Source of the DNA: Rhodoferax sp. TS-BS-61-7
GTDB lineage: Bacteria; Pseudomonadota; Gammaproteobacteria; Burkholderiales; Burkholderiaceae_C
DNA: 64,000 bases
Assembly (NCBI RefSeq): GCF_002943465.1
Contig: NZ_PTQY01000007.1
Coordinates: 186,001-250,000 of the forward strand
Reading direction: 5' to 3'
Shown: piece after piece, positions 43,713 to 53,249 of the stretch
How positions within the stretch are numbered: position 1 is the first letter of the stretch
Layout of the letters: each line of letters starts with the position of its first letter
Program-made: the position numbers and the translations under genes
The notes under the pieces: model-generated
What the model saw: the letters and a program-made list of their open reading frames with translations, nothing else
Database searches by the model: none
Told to the model about the DNA's origin: nothing

Positions 43713-45803
43713 TTAACGGGCGATTGCTTTGTCAGACAACACCTTGGGGGTGATGAATACCAGCATCTCACGCTTGGTCGTGGACTTGGAACGATTGCGG
43801 AACAAAACACCCAAGCCTGGCAGATCGCCAAAGAATGGCACCTTGGTTTCGCTCTCGGTCTGGTCTTCGGTAAAGATACCGCCGATCACCACAGTTCCGC
43901 CGTTCTCCACCAAGACCTGGGTCTGGATGTGTTTGGTATCAATCGCAAAACCTGCTGGTGTGGATTGGCCCACAGTATCCTTCGTCACATCCAGGGTCAG
44001 GATGATGTTGCCTTCAGGTGTGATTTGGGGCAGCACCTCCAGCTTCAAGTTGGCTTTGCGGAACGCGATCGACGTCGCACCACTGGCAGACGCTACCTGA
44101 TACGGTAGTTCTGTGCCTTGCTCAATCAGTGCCTTGATCTGGTCCGCTGTCACGACACGAGGACTGGATACCACTTTGCCTTTGCCGTCAGCCTCCAAGG
44201 CAGAGATTTCCAAATTCAGGAAGCGGTCCGCGCCTGCGCCAAAGATGGATACTGCAAAGGTGCCTGGGCTGCTGGAACCGAGCGCACCAGTCGATGGCAA
44301 GTTCACAAAGTTCCCCGAGGTCGTTGCTGCAGACCCAACGACATAGCTGGAGCCAATTGCAATACCCGCGCGATCATCGACCGCCGCAGCACGCCCACCT
44401 CCACCCAACTTCACGCCCAGAGATTTTCCAAAACTGTCGGACGCCTCCACAATACGCGCCTCAATCAAAACTTGGCGCACGGCGATATCAATCTTGGCGA
44501 TCAACTGCTGCACCTGCTCCAACTTGCTGGGGATGTCAGTCACAAACAACTGGTTGGTGCGGTTTTCGTAGATCACGCTACCACGACTGCTCAAAATCCG
44601 GCTTGGTGTTACCCCTTGACCAGGACCAGAGCCAGCAGCGACCAAACCAGCGGCAATGTCTGAAGCTTTGCCGTAGTTGATCTGGAATGCTTGGGTGCGC
44701 AAGGGCTCTAGGTTCTGCACTGCCACCACAGACTCCAGATCCAGTTTCTCCTTGGCAGCGATTTCGTCTTTGGGCGCAACCCACAACACATTACCACTTT
44801 TACGCAACCCCAATCCCTTGGCCTGCAAAATGATATCCAGCGCCTGATCCCAAGGGACGTCTTGCAAACGCAAGGTCACCGAGCCAGATACAGAATCCGA
44901 GGTCACGATATTGAAGTTGGTAAAGTCTGCAATAACCTGCAACAGACTCCTAACCTCAATATTCTGAAAATTCAAGGACAGCTTCTGACCGTTGTATCCC
45001 ACGCCTTGGGTCAGTTTTTTGGGATCAACCTTGATCTCCTTGATCTCCACCACGAACTGCTCATCACTCTGGTAAGCAGAGTGTTCCCATTGCCCCTGCG
45101 GTTCGATGATCATGCGCACACGGTCACCGGATTGGACGGAAGTCACAGACTTCACAGGTGTACCAAAATCGCTAACGTCGAGCTTGCGGCGCAAACCTTC
45201 GGGCAAGGTTGATTTCATGAAATCGACAACCAGGGTCTGGCCTTGCTGTCGAATGTCCACACCCACTTGGTTGTTGGGCAAAGTTACAACTACACGGCCC
45301 GCACCATCCGACGTACGACGGAAATCCAGATCCTTCAAAGGCGCACTGTCTCGATTTCGGCTCTCTGCAAAGTTAGTGACTGCAGTCGGGGCACTGGCTA
45401 CCACTGGCTCCAAAGCCACTAACAGCGATTTACCCTGAATCTCAGCCTTGTAGGCGGCCGGTTGCTTCAGATTCAACACGACACGGGTGCGCTCGCCTGC
45501 TTGAACGACGCTGACAGAGCGCAAATTGCCTTGATTAATTTCTACTGTCGAACGCCCCATAGCGTTTGACACTCCAGGAAAGTCCAAAGCGATCCGCGCC
45601 GGGGATTGAATCGCAAAACCCGTAGGCAACGCAGTCAAGGCTTGAGAAAGATCAATCTTGATGACCTCCCCCCCGCCTTGCATGGAGCCAGTCACGGCCT
45701 CAATCGCGGGCTGGGCATACACCAAACCACACAAAGACAACAAAAAGGCCGCACAAACTCTTTTGTACATTCGCAGTTCTCGCATAAGCATAGGAATCAT
45801 CAT
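43713..45803 (-). CDS. pilQ: Type IV pilus secretin PilQ
   Basis: PilQ forms the outer-membrane channel through which type IV pili emerge. The 696-residue precursor has a signal peptide ending near LVYAQP, two AMIN domains (about 25-260, for example RIALDFPGVSN and RMIIEPQGQW), an STN/N0 domain (LNFQNIEVRSLLQVIADFTN), an N1 domain and the secretin core with VLIEARIVEASDSFG. The C-terminus is VPFFGDLPGLGVLFRNRSK then REMLVFITPKVL. The first ATG overlaps the pilP stop, with GAGAGG a few bases upstream. Confidence 0.96.
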   Translation of the reverse strand: MMIPMLMRELRMYKRVCAAFLLSLCGLVYAQPAIEAVTGSMQGGGEVIKIDLSQALTALPTGFAIQSPARIALDFPGVSNAMGRSTVEINQGNLRSVSVVQAGERTRVVLNLKQPAAYKAEIQGKSLLVALEPVVASAPTAVTNFAESRNRDSAPLKDLDFRRTSDGAGRVVVTLPNNQVGVDIRQQGQTLVVDFMKSTLPEGLRRKLDVSDFGTPVKSVTSVQSGDRVRMIIEPQGQWEHSAYQSDEQFVVEIKEIKVDPKKLTQGVGYNGQKLSLNFQNIEVRSLLQVIADFTNFNIVTSDSVSGSVTLRLQDVPWDQALDIILQAKGLGLRKSGNVLWVAPKDEIAAKEKLDLESVVAVQNLEPLRTQAFQINYGKASDIAAGLVAAGSGPGQGVTPSRILSSRGSVIYENRTNQLFVTDIPSKLEQVQQLIAKIDIAVRQVLIEARIVEASDSFGKSLGVKLGGGGRAAAVDDRAGIAIGSSYVVGSAATTSGNFVNLPSTGALGSSSPGTFAVSIFGAGADRFLNLEISALEADGKGKVVSSPRVVTADQIKALIEQGTELPYQVASASGATSIAFRKANLKLEVLPQITPEGNIILTLDVTKDTVGQSTPAGFAIDTKHIQTQVLVENGGTVVIGGIFTEDQTESETKVPFFGDLPGLGVLFRNRSKSTTKREMLVFITPKVLSDKAIAR

Positions 45804-46342
45804 TTCGACCTCTCTTGCAACGACAGGGTTGCAGCGCGTTCAATCCACTCGCCAACGGCGTCCTGCACAATTTCACGCAAAGTGACTTCGGTCTCATCGA
45901 TTTTCATGACTCGCCCATAGTTCGGGCCCAGATAGTTGCCTACTTTGACCTGGTATAACAAGTTATCAACCCTGACCAAAGCCACGGGCTGCCCCGCCTT
46001 CACAAGGCTACCGACCAAAGCCATGGTATCCAGAGGGAAGGCCTCCAAAGGCTCTTTGCGACGGGCCAACTCTGGCGCCACCAAGGCTGCATTGGACACC
46101 GTCTGTGCCGAATCACGCTTCAAAGCTTGGGTCAGTTTCTGGCTGCTAAACGGCTCTACCGCGGCCGCACTTGCATAGGGCTCAGGCAAAAATTGTTTGG
46201 GGGCAGGGATGGCATTAACCTTGGGGCGCGTTTGATTGCGCTCATCAACCATCCACTGCCTTATCTCATCATCGCTAGAAGCGCCACATCCGGCCAACAA
46301 AATACAAAAACAGGCACTCAAAACACAGCAGTAGAGCTTCAT
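45800..46342 (-). CDS. pilP: Type IV pilus assembly lipoprotein PilP
   Basis: PilP is an inner-membrane lipoprotein linking PilN/PilO to the PilQ secretin. The 180-residue precursor has the lipobox ILLAGCGAS (Cys near residue 19). An extended proline-containing linker follows, then a C-terminal domain with MALVGSLVKAGQPVALVRVD and VKVGNYLGPNYGRVMKIDE, which is diagnostic. It overlaps both pilO and pilQ by four bases. Confidence 0.95.
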   Translation of the reverse strand: MKLYCCVLSACFCILLAGCGASSDDEIRQWMVDERNQTRPKVNAIPAPKQFLPEPYASAAAVEPFSSQKLTQALKRDSAQTVSNAALVAPELARRKEPLEAFPLDTMALVGSLVKAGQPVALVRVDNLLYQVKVGNYLGPNYGRVMKIDETEVTLREIVQDAVGEWIERAATLSLQERSK

Positions 46343-47004
46343 TTTTTCGCTCCCGTGGCCTTGCGTTGGGCTTGAACCTCACCGGAGTCCAGGTACCTGA
46401 AAGTCTTTGCCGTAGCGTCCAGCATCAACGTGTTATCGGTGCGAGGGGTCACTGTCAGGTTGTTCAAGGTCACGATTCGCGACAAATGCGCGATATCAGA
46501 AGCGAATGCACCGATATCGTGGTAGCGCCCTGCGACACGCAGAGTAATCGGCAGTTCTGCGTAATATTCTTTTACGGCTACCTGCCCTGGTCGAAAAAGG
46601 TCGAACTGCAAACTACGCCCCAAGCCAGCTTGGTTGATATCCGACAACAAGGCATCCATTTCAGCTTTGCTTGGCAGCTGCTTCTCTAGCTGGGTCACGT
46701 ACTGCAGCACCTGTTCCCGTTGTTTACGTAGAACATCCAGATTGACGGCTTTCACGAGCTTCTTCTTGTAATCCTCACGCAGGACAACTTCCTTGTCCTG
46801 CTCCAGTTTAAGAGTTTCCTCAGATCCACTGAGCCAAACAAACCAGAGCGCTACGACGACGATGACACTGGTAAATACAAATAATGCGTACTGCGGAATC
46901 GAAGGCCACAGAGAGGGGTCTTTGGGATCGAGATCGCGAAACTGGCTCGCCAGTTTCTCCTGCAAAGCTGGAAAATCGATCGATGGGGATGTGGTTTTGG
47001 CCAT
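46339..47004 (-). CDS. pilO: Type IV pilus inner-membrane alignment protein PilO
   Basis: PilO dimerises with PilN to form the periplasmic alignment platform of the pilus machine. The protein is 221 residues from the ATG at 47004 (a TTG two codons earlier is possible). A membrane helix lies at about 40-60 (YALFVFTSVIVVVALWFVWL), a coiled coil at about 70-115, and a ferredoxin-like domain with YYAELPITLRVAGRYHDIGA and the IVTLNNLTVTPR strand follows. It starts nine bases after the pilN stop. Confidence 0.94.
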   Translation of the reverse strand: MAKTTSPSIDFPALQEKLASQFRDLDPKDPSLWPSIPQYALFVFTSVIVVVALWFVWLSGSEETLKLEQDKEVVLREDYKKKLVKAVNLDVLRKQREQVLQYVTQLEKQLPSKAEMDALLSDINQAGLGRSLQFDLFRPGQVAVKEYYAELPITLRVAGRYHDIGAFASDIAHLSRIVTLNNLTVTPRTDNTLMLDATAKTFRYLDSGEVQAQRKATGAKK

Positions 47005-47013
47005 ACGCAATGT

Positions 47014-47670
47014 CTATTGTTTGGCAGACACAGGGGCCGCTGCCGACGCTGGCTGAATCGGGCTAGACGCAGCCATGGCGGCAGCCTGAGCCGCATTCTT
47101 CTCCGCTTCACTCGCACGCACCAAACGAACCTTGATGACAAAGTTAGCGACACGTTTTTGCTCTTTGGCAGAAATTGAAGCACTTCCAGAAACAATTTCG
47201 ATCAGTTCTGGCTTGGAAAACCAAGGCGTGTTATTCGCCAAATTACGTAACAGCTCAGACACCCGCTCATTGGACTGAGCCACACCGTTCAATGTCACCA
47301 TTTGGTCCACTTGCGTCATCTTGTTGACGTAGACACCATCAGGCAGTTGATTAACCAGCTCCGTCAACAAATGAACTGGCAAGTTGCGGTCCGACTGTAA
47401 GTCTTCTACGGCCTGCTGACGGGCCCGCAAGGCGGCAATTTCGGACTCCAGCGTAGCAATATCCTTGATCTGCGCTTCCAGCTTTTTAATTTCAGTTTCC
47501 AGCAATGTATTGTTGGATTGCTGAGAGGTGATCGCGGCCTGATACCAAATAAAAATGGATCCGGCAATGAGCCCTCCCAACAACGCCGAAGCACCCACTG
47601 ATACGTTAAATAAATCACGGCGACGCTTACGCGCCGCCTCGCGGTGGGGCAGTAGGTTGATCAGTATCAC
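47014..47670 (-). CDS. pilN: Type IV pilus assembly protein PilN
   Basis: PilN spans the inner membrane and binds PilM through its N-terminal motif. The start codon is taken as GTG at 47670, overlapping the pilM stop as GTGA, because GGAGG lies eight bases upstream. The resulting N-terminus (M)ILINLLPHREAARKRRR carries the INLLPHR motif inserted into PilM. That gives 218 residues, with a membrane helix at about 30-50, a coiled coil at about 55-90 and an Ala-rich C-terminus. An upstream in-frame start would add ten non-homologous residues. Confidence 0.94.
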   Translation of the reverse strand: MILINLLPHREAARKRRRDLFNVSVGASALLGGLIAGSIFIWYQAAITSQQSNNTLLETEIKKLEAQIKDIATLESEIAALRARQQAVEDLQSDRNLPVHLLTELVNQLPDGVYVNKMTQVDQMVTLNGVAQSNERVSELLRNLANNTPWFSKPELIEIVSGSASISAKEQKRVANFVIKVRLVRASEAEKNAAQAAAMAASSPIQPASAAAPVSAKQ

Positions 47671-48743
47671 TGCGCAAACCTCCGCAAGGCCAAACCACAA
47701 GATGTCAAATAAGACGGTGCTTCACGCGTCATACGCTTGAGCCTGACGCCATCCCCAATTTCCATGCCGTCGAAAGGATTCAACAAGCTGCAAGGGAAGG
47801 TGGTGTGCTGGGTGACCGCATTGGTCAAGCCAGGCAAGGCGGCGGATCCACCTGCCAACATGATGTAGTCCACTTTGTTGTGCGGCGTGCTAGTGAAGAA
47901 AAACTGCAATGCGCGACCCAATTCCTGCACCATCGTGTCTATAAAAGGCTTTAAAACTGCAGACTCATAGTCTTCAGGAAGCTCGCCACTGCGCTTTTTG
48001 CTCTCCGCCTCTTCTTGGGAGAAGCCATACTGGCGCACGATTAACTGGGTCAGTTGCGCACCACCAAAAGCTTGGTCGCGATCGTAAAGTACCTCGTCAT
48101 CGCGCATGACTTGCATGCTTGTGGTCAATGCACCAATTTCAAACAGCGCAACAATCAACCCAGCCCCTTCGTTCGGCAGATTGGCAATCAGTCGCCCAGC
48201 AGCCAGGCGCGAGGCGTAAGACTCCACGTCTACGATCACCGGAGTCAGCCCCGCGGCTTCGGCCAAACCTTGTACGTCTTGCACTTTTTCCCGCCGAGAG
48301 GCCGCGATCAGCACCTCGATATCACCAGCAGACGAAGCACTTGGACCAATCACGCAGAAGTCCAGACTCACTTCATCAAGCGGGAAGGGAATGTATTGAT
48401 TGGCTTCGGACTCGACCTGCATCTCCAGATCCTGATCGGTCATACCACCCGGCAAGATGATTTTTTTGGTAATCACAGCAGAGGGTGGCAGCGCCATAGC
48501 CACTTGTTTGGTTTTGGTACCGCTTTTTTTGACCAGCCGGCGCACTGCCTCAGCCACTTCGTCAAATTTCTCGATGTTGCCGTCGGAAATCCAACCCCTC
48601 TCCAGCGGCTCAATGGCACAGCGCTCCAAGACCAGATTGCCGGCCTTGTCACGTCCGAGCTCCACCAGCTTGACGCTGGACGAACTGATGTCCAGCCCGA
48701 GCATAGGAGCGGGCTGTCGACTGAATAACGACCCCAATGAGAT
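47667..48743 (-). CDS. pilM: Type IV pilus assembly ATPase-like protein PilM
   Basis: PilM is an actin-like cytoplasmic protein that binds the tail of PilN. The 358-residue protein starts at a TTG (48743) giving (M)ISLGSLFSRQPAPMLGLDIS, the usual PilM start, with CAGGGGA upstream. A farther TTG at 48764 is possible but adds non-homologous residues. Actin-like nucleotide-binding motifs are LGLDISSSSVKLVEL, IVALFEIGALTTSM and YIMLAGGSAALPGL. It is the first gene of pilMNOPQ-aroKB and is divergent from ponA. Confidence 0.95.
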   Translation of the reverse strand: MSLGSLFSRQPAPMLGLDISSSSVKLVELGRDKAGNLVLERCAIEPLERGWISDGNIEKFDEVAEAVRRLVKKSGTKTKQVAMALPPSAVITKKIILPGGMTDQDLEMQVESEANQYIPFPLDEVSLDFCVIGPSASSAGDIEVLIAASRREKVQDVQGLAEAAGLTPVIVDVESYASRLAAGRLIANLPNEGAGLIVALFEIGALTTSMQVMRDDEVLYDRDQAFGGAQLTQLIVRQYGFSQEEAESKKRSGELPEDYESAVLKPFIDTMVQELGRALQFFFTSTPHNKVDYIMLAGGSAALPGLTNAVTQHTTFPCSLLNPFDGMEIGDGVRLKRMTREAPSYLTSCGLALRRFAQ

Positions 48744-48992
48744 CAAAACGGTCCCCTGAAACAAACCAGCAACTGGCTGGTTAAACTTAAGAAATCACTT
48801 CAATGCTAGCAGCAAGATCATTGAGCGGCAAAGGTTTTTTGCCATTTTGCTCTGCAGCAACGTTGCCAAAAGCAGACGCTTTGTTACGCAAAGTAAGCGA
48901 CCAGGGGTTTTCATACCCGGCCTCCCAGCTGGTCTGCCAGCTATGCTCAAGAATCCCAACTGTCACCTCCGGGAGCCTGCTACCGGCATTTT

Positions 48993-48998
48993 TATAAT
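48993..48998 (+). promoter_or_regulatory. Candidate -10 element for ponA
   Basis: A perfect TATAAT lies 27 bases before the ponA ATG. No good -35 box is seen at the right distance (the sequence there is GAGCCTGC). The implied leader would be about 20 bases without a Shine-Dalgarno sequence. The rest of the 281-bp pilM-ponA gap holds only an unassigned reading frame, discussed in the findings. Confidence 0.4.
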
Positions 48999-49024
48999 CT
49001 GGCAAACACCCGCTCCCACCCCGT

Positions 49025-51382
49025 ATGTCCGCATCCAAAACCGAATCTTCGACCTCGTCCGCCCCCATGCACTGGGCGCTGCGCATCCTCCTCTGGCTGG
49101 TGGGCCTGGGTTTGGCGGGCCTATTCTCTGTACTGGCCATGGTCGCATTGGCTTTGGCCATGGCATTTCCCAACTTGCCGGATATATCCGACCTGTCGGA
49201 CTACCGCCCCAAGCTGCCTTTGCGCGTGTTCTCGGCTGATGGCGATCTGATTGGCGAATTTGGAGAAGAGCGTCGCAACCTCACCCCCATCAAAGACATA
49301 CCCAAAGTCATGACCCACGCCATCCTGGCAATAGAAGATGCCCGCTTCTATGAACACGGTGGCGTGGACTATGTGGGCGTGATACGCGCGGGACTCGCCA
49401 ACGTCGGCCGCGTCAAGAGCCAGGGGGCATCCACCATCACCATGCAGGTGGCGCGCAATGTCTACTTGTCCTCCGAAAAAACCTTCACCCGCAAGATTTA
49501 CGAAATTCTGCTGACTTTCAAGCTGGAGCACTTCCTCAGCAAGGACCAGATTCTGGAAATCTACATGAACCAGATCTACCTCGGCAACCGGGCGTATGGC
49601 TTTGCAGCCGCCTCCGAAACCTACTTTGGCAAACCACTCAAGGACATCACAGTGGCCGAGGCTGCCATGCTGGCCGGTCTGCCCAAGGCACCTTCTGCCT
49701 ACAACCCTATCGTGAACCCCAAGCGCGCCCGCTCGCGCCAACTCCACATCATTGACCGGATGCTGGAGAACAACTTCATCACCGAGGAACAAGCTGAAGC
49801 CGCCAAAGCGGAGCCGCTGAAAATCAAAAACAACGCAGCAGCCAACCCCATCCATGCCGAATATGTGGCGGAAATGGTGCGCCAGCTGGTCTTTGCACAA
49901 TATGGCGACGAAACCTACACCCGTGGCCTGGATGTACAGACCACCCTGCGCACCCAAGACCAAATGGCGGCCTATAAAGCCCTGCGCCGCGGCATCATGG
50001 ACTTCGAACGGCGGCAGGTGTACCGCGGACCGGAAAAATTTGTGACCCTGCCCAACAATGCCCAGGAACTCGAAGACGCCCTCGATGAAGCACTGGACGA
50101 ACACCCGGACAATGGCGACGTCATGTCCGCCGTGGTGCTCGAAGCCACGCCCAAACTCATCAAAGCGATTCGCCAGAATGCCGAGATTGTGGAGATCACC
50201 GGGGATGGGCTCAAGCCCGCCCAATCAGGCCTGTCGGAAAAGGCACCGCCCAACATCAAGATCCGCCGCGGTGCCGTGATTCGTGTCGCCAAGACAAGCA
50301 AAGGCACGTGGGAAATGACACAGTTGCCAGAAGTCGAAGGAGCTTTTGTCGCCTTAGACCCACGGGATGGCTCCATCAAGGCCTTGGTAGGCGGCTTTGA
50401 CTTTGCCAAAAACAAGTTCAACCACGTCACACAGGCATTGCGCCAACCGGGCTCCAGCTTCAAACCGTTCATTTACTCCGCGGCACTGGAAAAGGGATTC
50501 ACACCCGCCACCGTGGTCAACGATGCGCCCCTGTTTTTTAGTGCTGGTGTCACAGGCGGGCAACCCTGGGAGCCGAAAAACTACGATGGCACATTTGAAG
50601 GCCCCATGACCTTGCGCCGCGGCTTGGCCAAATCCAAGAACATGATTTCGATCCGGGTGCTGCAATCGGTCGGCACCGAGTACGCCCAGCAGTGGGTCAC
50701 CAAGTTCGGCTTTGAAGCGGACAAGCACCCCGCTTACCTCACCATGGCACTGGGCGCGGGCACGGTCACCCCCATGCAAATGGCAACCGGTTATTCCGTG
50801 TTTGCCAATGGCGGCTACCGGGTCAATCCCTGGGTCATCTCCAAAGTCAGCGAGCAACGCGGCAAAGTACTGGTGGAGTCCTCGGCCCCTGTGCTGGAGG
50901 AAAGCGAGCGCGCCATCGAACCGCGCAACGCCTTCATCATGTCCAGCCTGCTGCAGGAGGTGACCCGCTCAGGCACCGCCGCCCGTGCGCAGGCAACACT
51001 CAAACGCCCCGACCTGTATGGCAAAACCGGTACCACCAACGACTCCATGGACGCCTGGTTTGCCGGCTACCAACCCACGTTGGCCGCGGTCACCTGGATT
51101 GGCTACGACACCCCCCGCAAACTGGGCGACCGTGAAACCGGAGGCGGGCTCAGCCTGCCGGTGTGGATTAGTTTCATGGAAACCGTGCTCAAGAATGTGC
51201 CGGTGACCGAAGTGGCCGCCCCCGAAGGCGTGGTGTACGTCGGCGGTGAGTGGTACTACGATGAATTCGCCAAGGGCGCAGGCATCTCGTCCCTGGGCTT
51301 GGGGGATGCGCCCGAGGCCGAAACCATTCCGATGCCTGCAGCCGAGGAGAAAAAGAAGATCCTCGACCTCTTCACCCAATAA
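49025..51382 (+). CDS. mrcA: Class A penicillin-binding protein 1A
   Basis: A bifunctional peptidoglycan glycosyltransferase and transpeptidase in the inner membrane. The 785-residue protein has a membrane anchor (about 18-45), a glycosyltransferase domain with catalytic Glu in LAIEDARFYEHGGVDYVG and GASTITMQVARN. A linker/OB-like region follows. The transpeptidase domain carries SSFK (RQPGSSFKPFIYSAAL), the SKN box (LAKSKNMISIRV) and KTGT (YGKTGTTNDSMDAWF). No ribosome-binding site precedes the ATG. Divergent from pilM, as in many proteobacteria where ponA sits beside the pil operon. Confidence 0.96.
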   Translation: MSASKTESSTSSAPMHWALRILLWLVGLGLAGLFSVLAMVALALAMAFPNLPDISDLSDYRPKLPLRVFSADGDLIGEFGEERRNLTPIKDIPKVMTHAILAIEDARFYEHGGVDYVGVIRAGLANVGRVKSQGASTITMQVARNVYLSSEKTFTRKIYEILLTFKLEHFLSKDQILEIYMNQIYLGNRAYGFAAASETYFGKPLKDITVAEAAMLAGLPKAPSAYNPIVNPKRARSRQLHIIDRMLENNFITEEQAEAAKAEPLKIKNNAAANPIHAEYVAEMVRQLVFAQYGDETYTRGLDVQTTLRTQDQMAAYKALRRGIMDFERRQVYRGPEKFVTLPNNAQELEDALDEALDEHPDNGDVMSAVVLEATPKLIKAIRQNAEIVEITGDGLKPAQSGLSEKAPPNIKIRRGAVIRVAKTSKGTWEMTQLPEVEGAFVALDPRDGSIKALVGGFDFAKNKFNHVTQALRQPGSSFKPFIYSAALEKGFTPATVVNDAPLFFSAGVTGGQPWEPKNYDGTFEGPMTLRRGLAKSKNMISIRVLQSVGTEYAQQWVTKFGFEADKHPAYLTMALGAGTVTPMQMATGYSVFANGGYRVNPWVISKVSEQRGKVLVESSAPVLEESERAIEPRNAFIMSSLLQEVTRSGTAARAQATLKRPDLYGKTGTTNDSMDAWFAGYQPTLAAVTWIGYDTPRKLGDRETGGGLSLPVWISFMETVLKNVPVTEVAAPEGVVYVGGEWYYDEFAKGAGISSLGLGDAPEAETIPMPAAEEKKKILDLFTQ

Positions 51383-51712
51383 TCAGGCGCGGAATGGCAG
51401 TGCAATGCCAGCCTGTTGGCTGGCATTGGCGGTCAAGGCGGCAAAAAACTCGCCTTGCCCCTTGGTGTCCTGCCATTGCCCATCCACCCAGCGGTAGTGG
51501 TAGCCGCCTGACTTGGCCGCCATCCAGACCTCGTGCAACGGCTTTTGCAGATTGATGATGATCTGGCTGCGGTTGGCAAAGGTCAAAGTCACCATGCCGC
51601 CCACCCGCTGGTTGTCAATGTCGGCGTCCGAATCATCGTTGATCCGGTCGCAGCACACCTCTACCGCTTGCAGCAGCGCCTCTGCGCGATCCATGAATTC
51701 TTGGTCGTTCAT
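51383..51712 (-). CDS. cyaY: Iron donor/frataxin-like protein CyaY
   Basis: CyaY is the bacterial frataxin, binding iron and modulating iron-sulfur cluster assembly. The 109-residue protein has the acidic first helix [20 protein letters not shown] and the beta-sheet signature [20 protein letters not shown] with [15 protein letters not shown] following. The ATG at 51712 is the family start. Its stop codon abuts the ponA stop (convergent), and its start is 12 bp from the divergent lptM gene. Confidence 0.95.
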   Translation of the reverse strand: MNDQEFMDRAEALLQAVEVCCDRINDDSDADIDNQRVGGMVTLTFANRSQIIINLQKPLHEVWMAAKSGGYHYRWVDGQWQDTKGQGEFFAALTANASQQAGIALPFRA

Positions 51713-51724
51713 TACAATTTCGTT

Positions 51725-51913
51725 ATGTTGAAAGCAGCCCAAATTCTAGTCAGACCTCTTGCCCTTGCCCTCAGTGTGCTCACTGTGGCCGCCTGCGGCC
51801 AGACTGGCTCGCTGTATTTGCCTGCCAAACCCACCACCCGCAGCCCCTCGGCAACGCCTGCCATCTCCCCCGCGACGCCCGCCGACGCACCCTCACCCAA
51901 CACCACCCCATGA
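51725..51913 (+). CDS. lptM: LPS translocon maturation chaperone LptM (YifL-like lipoprotein)
   Basis: A 62-residue lipoprotein with lipobox LTVAACGQ (Cys near residue 24) followed by the LptM signature [12 protein letters not shown]. LptM assists disulfide maturation and assembly of the LptD/LptE translocon in the outer membrane. The tail is Pro/Ser/Thr-rich. It lies between divergent cyaY and lysA, overlapping lysA by four bases, the same arrangement as cyaY-yifL in enterobacteria, which supports the call despite the small size. Confidence 0.85.
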   Translation: MLKAAQILVRPLALALSVLTVAACGQTGSLYLPAKPTTRSPSATPAISPATPADAPSPNTTP

Positions 51914-53190
51914 ACCCTTCCACACTGCCCGGCCACCCTTTCGTTCACTACGCCCAAGGGCAACTCCATGTGGAGGACTGCGCCGTCGACGCACTCGCGG
52001 CACAACACGGCACTCCCTTGTTTGTGTATTCCAAGGCATCCATGTTGGCGGCGCTGGCGGCCTACCAAAAGGGTTTTGCTGGCCGCAATGCGCAAATCTG
52101 CTACGCGATGAAAGCCAATTCCTCGCTGGCTGTTTTGCAGCTGTTTGCCAAGGCCGGCTGCGGTTTTGACATTGTCTCGGGTGGTGAACTGGCCCGCGTG
52201 CTGGCCGCTGGTGGTGATGCCCGCAAGATCATTTTTTCGGGCGTGGGCAAGACCCGCGCGGAAATGCACGAGGCACTGCTCGCCGGTATTGGCTGCTTCA
52301 ACGTGGAAAGCGAGGCCGAGATCGAGGTGCTGAACCAGGTGGCCATGGCGGCCGGCCGCAAGGCGCCCATCAGCATCCGCGTGAACCCCAATGTGGACCC
52401 CAAGACCCACCCCTACATCTCCACCGGACTCAAGGGCAACAAGTTTGGCATTGCACACGAACGCACCTTGGCCACCTACCAGCGCGCAGCCGCCCTGCCC
52501 GGCCTGCAGGTGGTGGGTATTGACTGCCACATCGGCTCGCAGATCACCGAAGAAACGCCCTACCTGGACGCCATGGACCGCATGCTGGACTTGGTCGAAT
52601 CCATCGAGGCGGCAGGCATCCCCATTGAGCACATCGACTTTGGTGGCGGCCTGGGCATCAACTACAACGACGACACCCCGCCCGCAGCCGACGCGCTGTG
52701 GGCCAAGCTGCTGGCCAAGCTGGATGCGCGCGGCTTTGGCCAGCGCAAGCTGATGATCGAGCCCGGGCGCTCGCTGGTAGGCAATGCCGGCCTGTGCGTG
52801 ACCGAGGTGCTGTACCTCAAGCCTGGCGAACAGAAGAACTTTTGCATCGTGGACGCCGCGATGAACGACCTGCCGCGCCCTGCCATGTACCAGGCCTTTC
52901 ACCGTATCGTGCCGCTGCAGGCCACGGCCACCGTGCAGGACCGCACGGTCTACGACGTGGTGGGCCCCGTGTGCGAGAGCGGTGACTGGATAGGCCACGA
53001 CCGCAGCCTGCAGGTGCAGGCCGGCGACCGCCTGGCCGTGCTGTCAGCAGGTGCCTACTGCATGAGCATGTCCAGCAACTACAACTCCCGCCCCAAGGTC
53101 GCCGAGGTTCTGGTGGATGGCACACAGGCCCACCTGATTCGCCAACGCGACAGCCTGGCAGACCAGTTGCGTGGTGAGTTGCTGCTCTAA
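51910..53190 (+). CDS. lysA: Diaminopimelate decarboxylase LysA
   Basis: LysA decarboxylates meso-diaminopimelate to lysine, the last step of lysine synthesis, with PLP. The 426-residue fold-type III enzyme has the PLP lysine in CYAMKANSSLAVLQLF (near residue 60), HIGSQITEETPYLDAM, DFGGGLGINYND, EPGRSLVGNAG, and the active-site Cys in GPVCESGDWIG. Start overlaps lptM by four bases. Ends in an A/T-rich repeat copy shared with msrQ. Confidence 0.97.
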   Translation: MNPSTLPGHPFVHYAQGQLHVEDCAVDALAAQHGTPLFVYSKASMLAALAAYQKGFAGRNAQICYAMKANSSLAVLQLFAKAGCGFDIVSGGELARVLAAGGDARKIIFSGVGKTRAEMHEALLAGIGCFNVESEAEIEVLNQVAMAAGRKAPISIRVNPNVDPKTHPYISTGLKGNKFGIAHERTLATYQRAAALPGLQVVGIDCHIGSQITEETPYLDAMDRMLDLVESIEAAGIPIEHIDFGGGLGINYNDDTPPAADALWAKLLAKLDARGFGQRKLMIEPGRSLVGNAGLCVTEVLYLKPGEQKNFCIVDAAMNDLPRPAMYQAFHRIVPLQATATVQDRTVYDVVGPVCESGDWIGHDRSLQVQAGDRLAVLSAGAYCMSMSSNYNSRPKVAEVLVDGTQAHLIRQRDSLADQLRGELLL

Positions 53191-53193
53191 TTT

Positions 53194-53249
53194 GCTATCA
53201 AAACAGGAGCTTCTTGCGCAATAACCATGCGGGCTAGACCTTGTTTTTA
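53194..53249 (+). repeat. Interspersed repeat, copy H (between lysA and msrQ)
   Basis: GCTATCAAAACAGGAGCTTC followed by TTGCGCAATA and GCGGGCTAGACCTTG. It begins four bases after the lysA stop and runs into the 3' end of the convergent msrQ gene. The TAG stop of msrQ (53234-53236) is the complement of the repeat's conserved CTAG. Confidence 0.85.
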
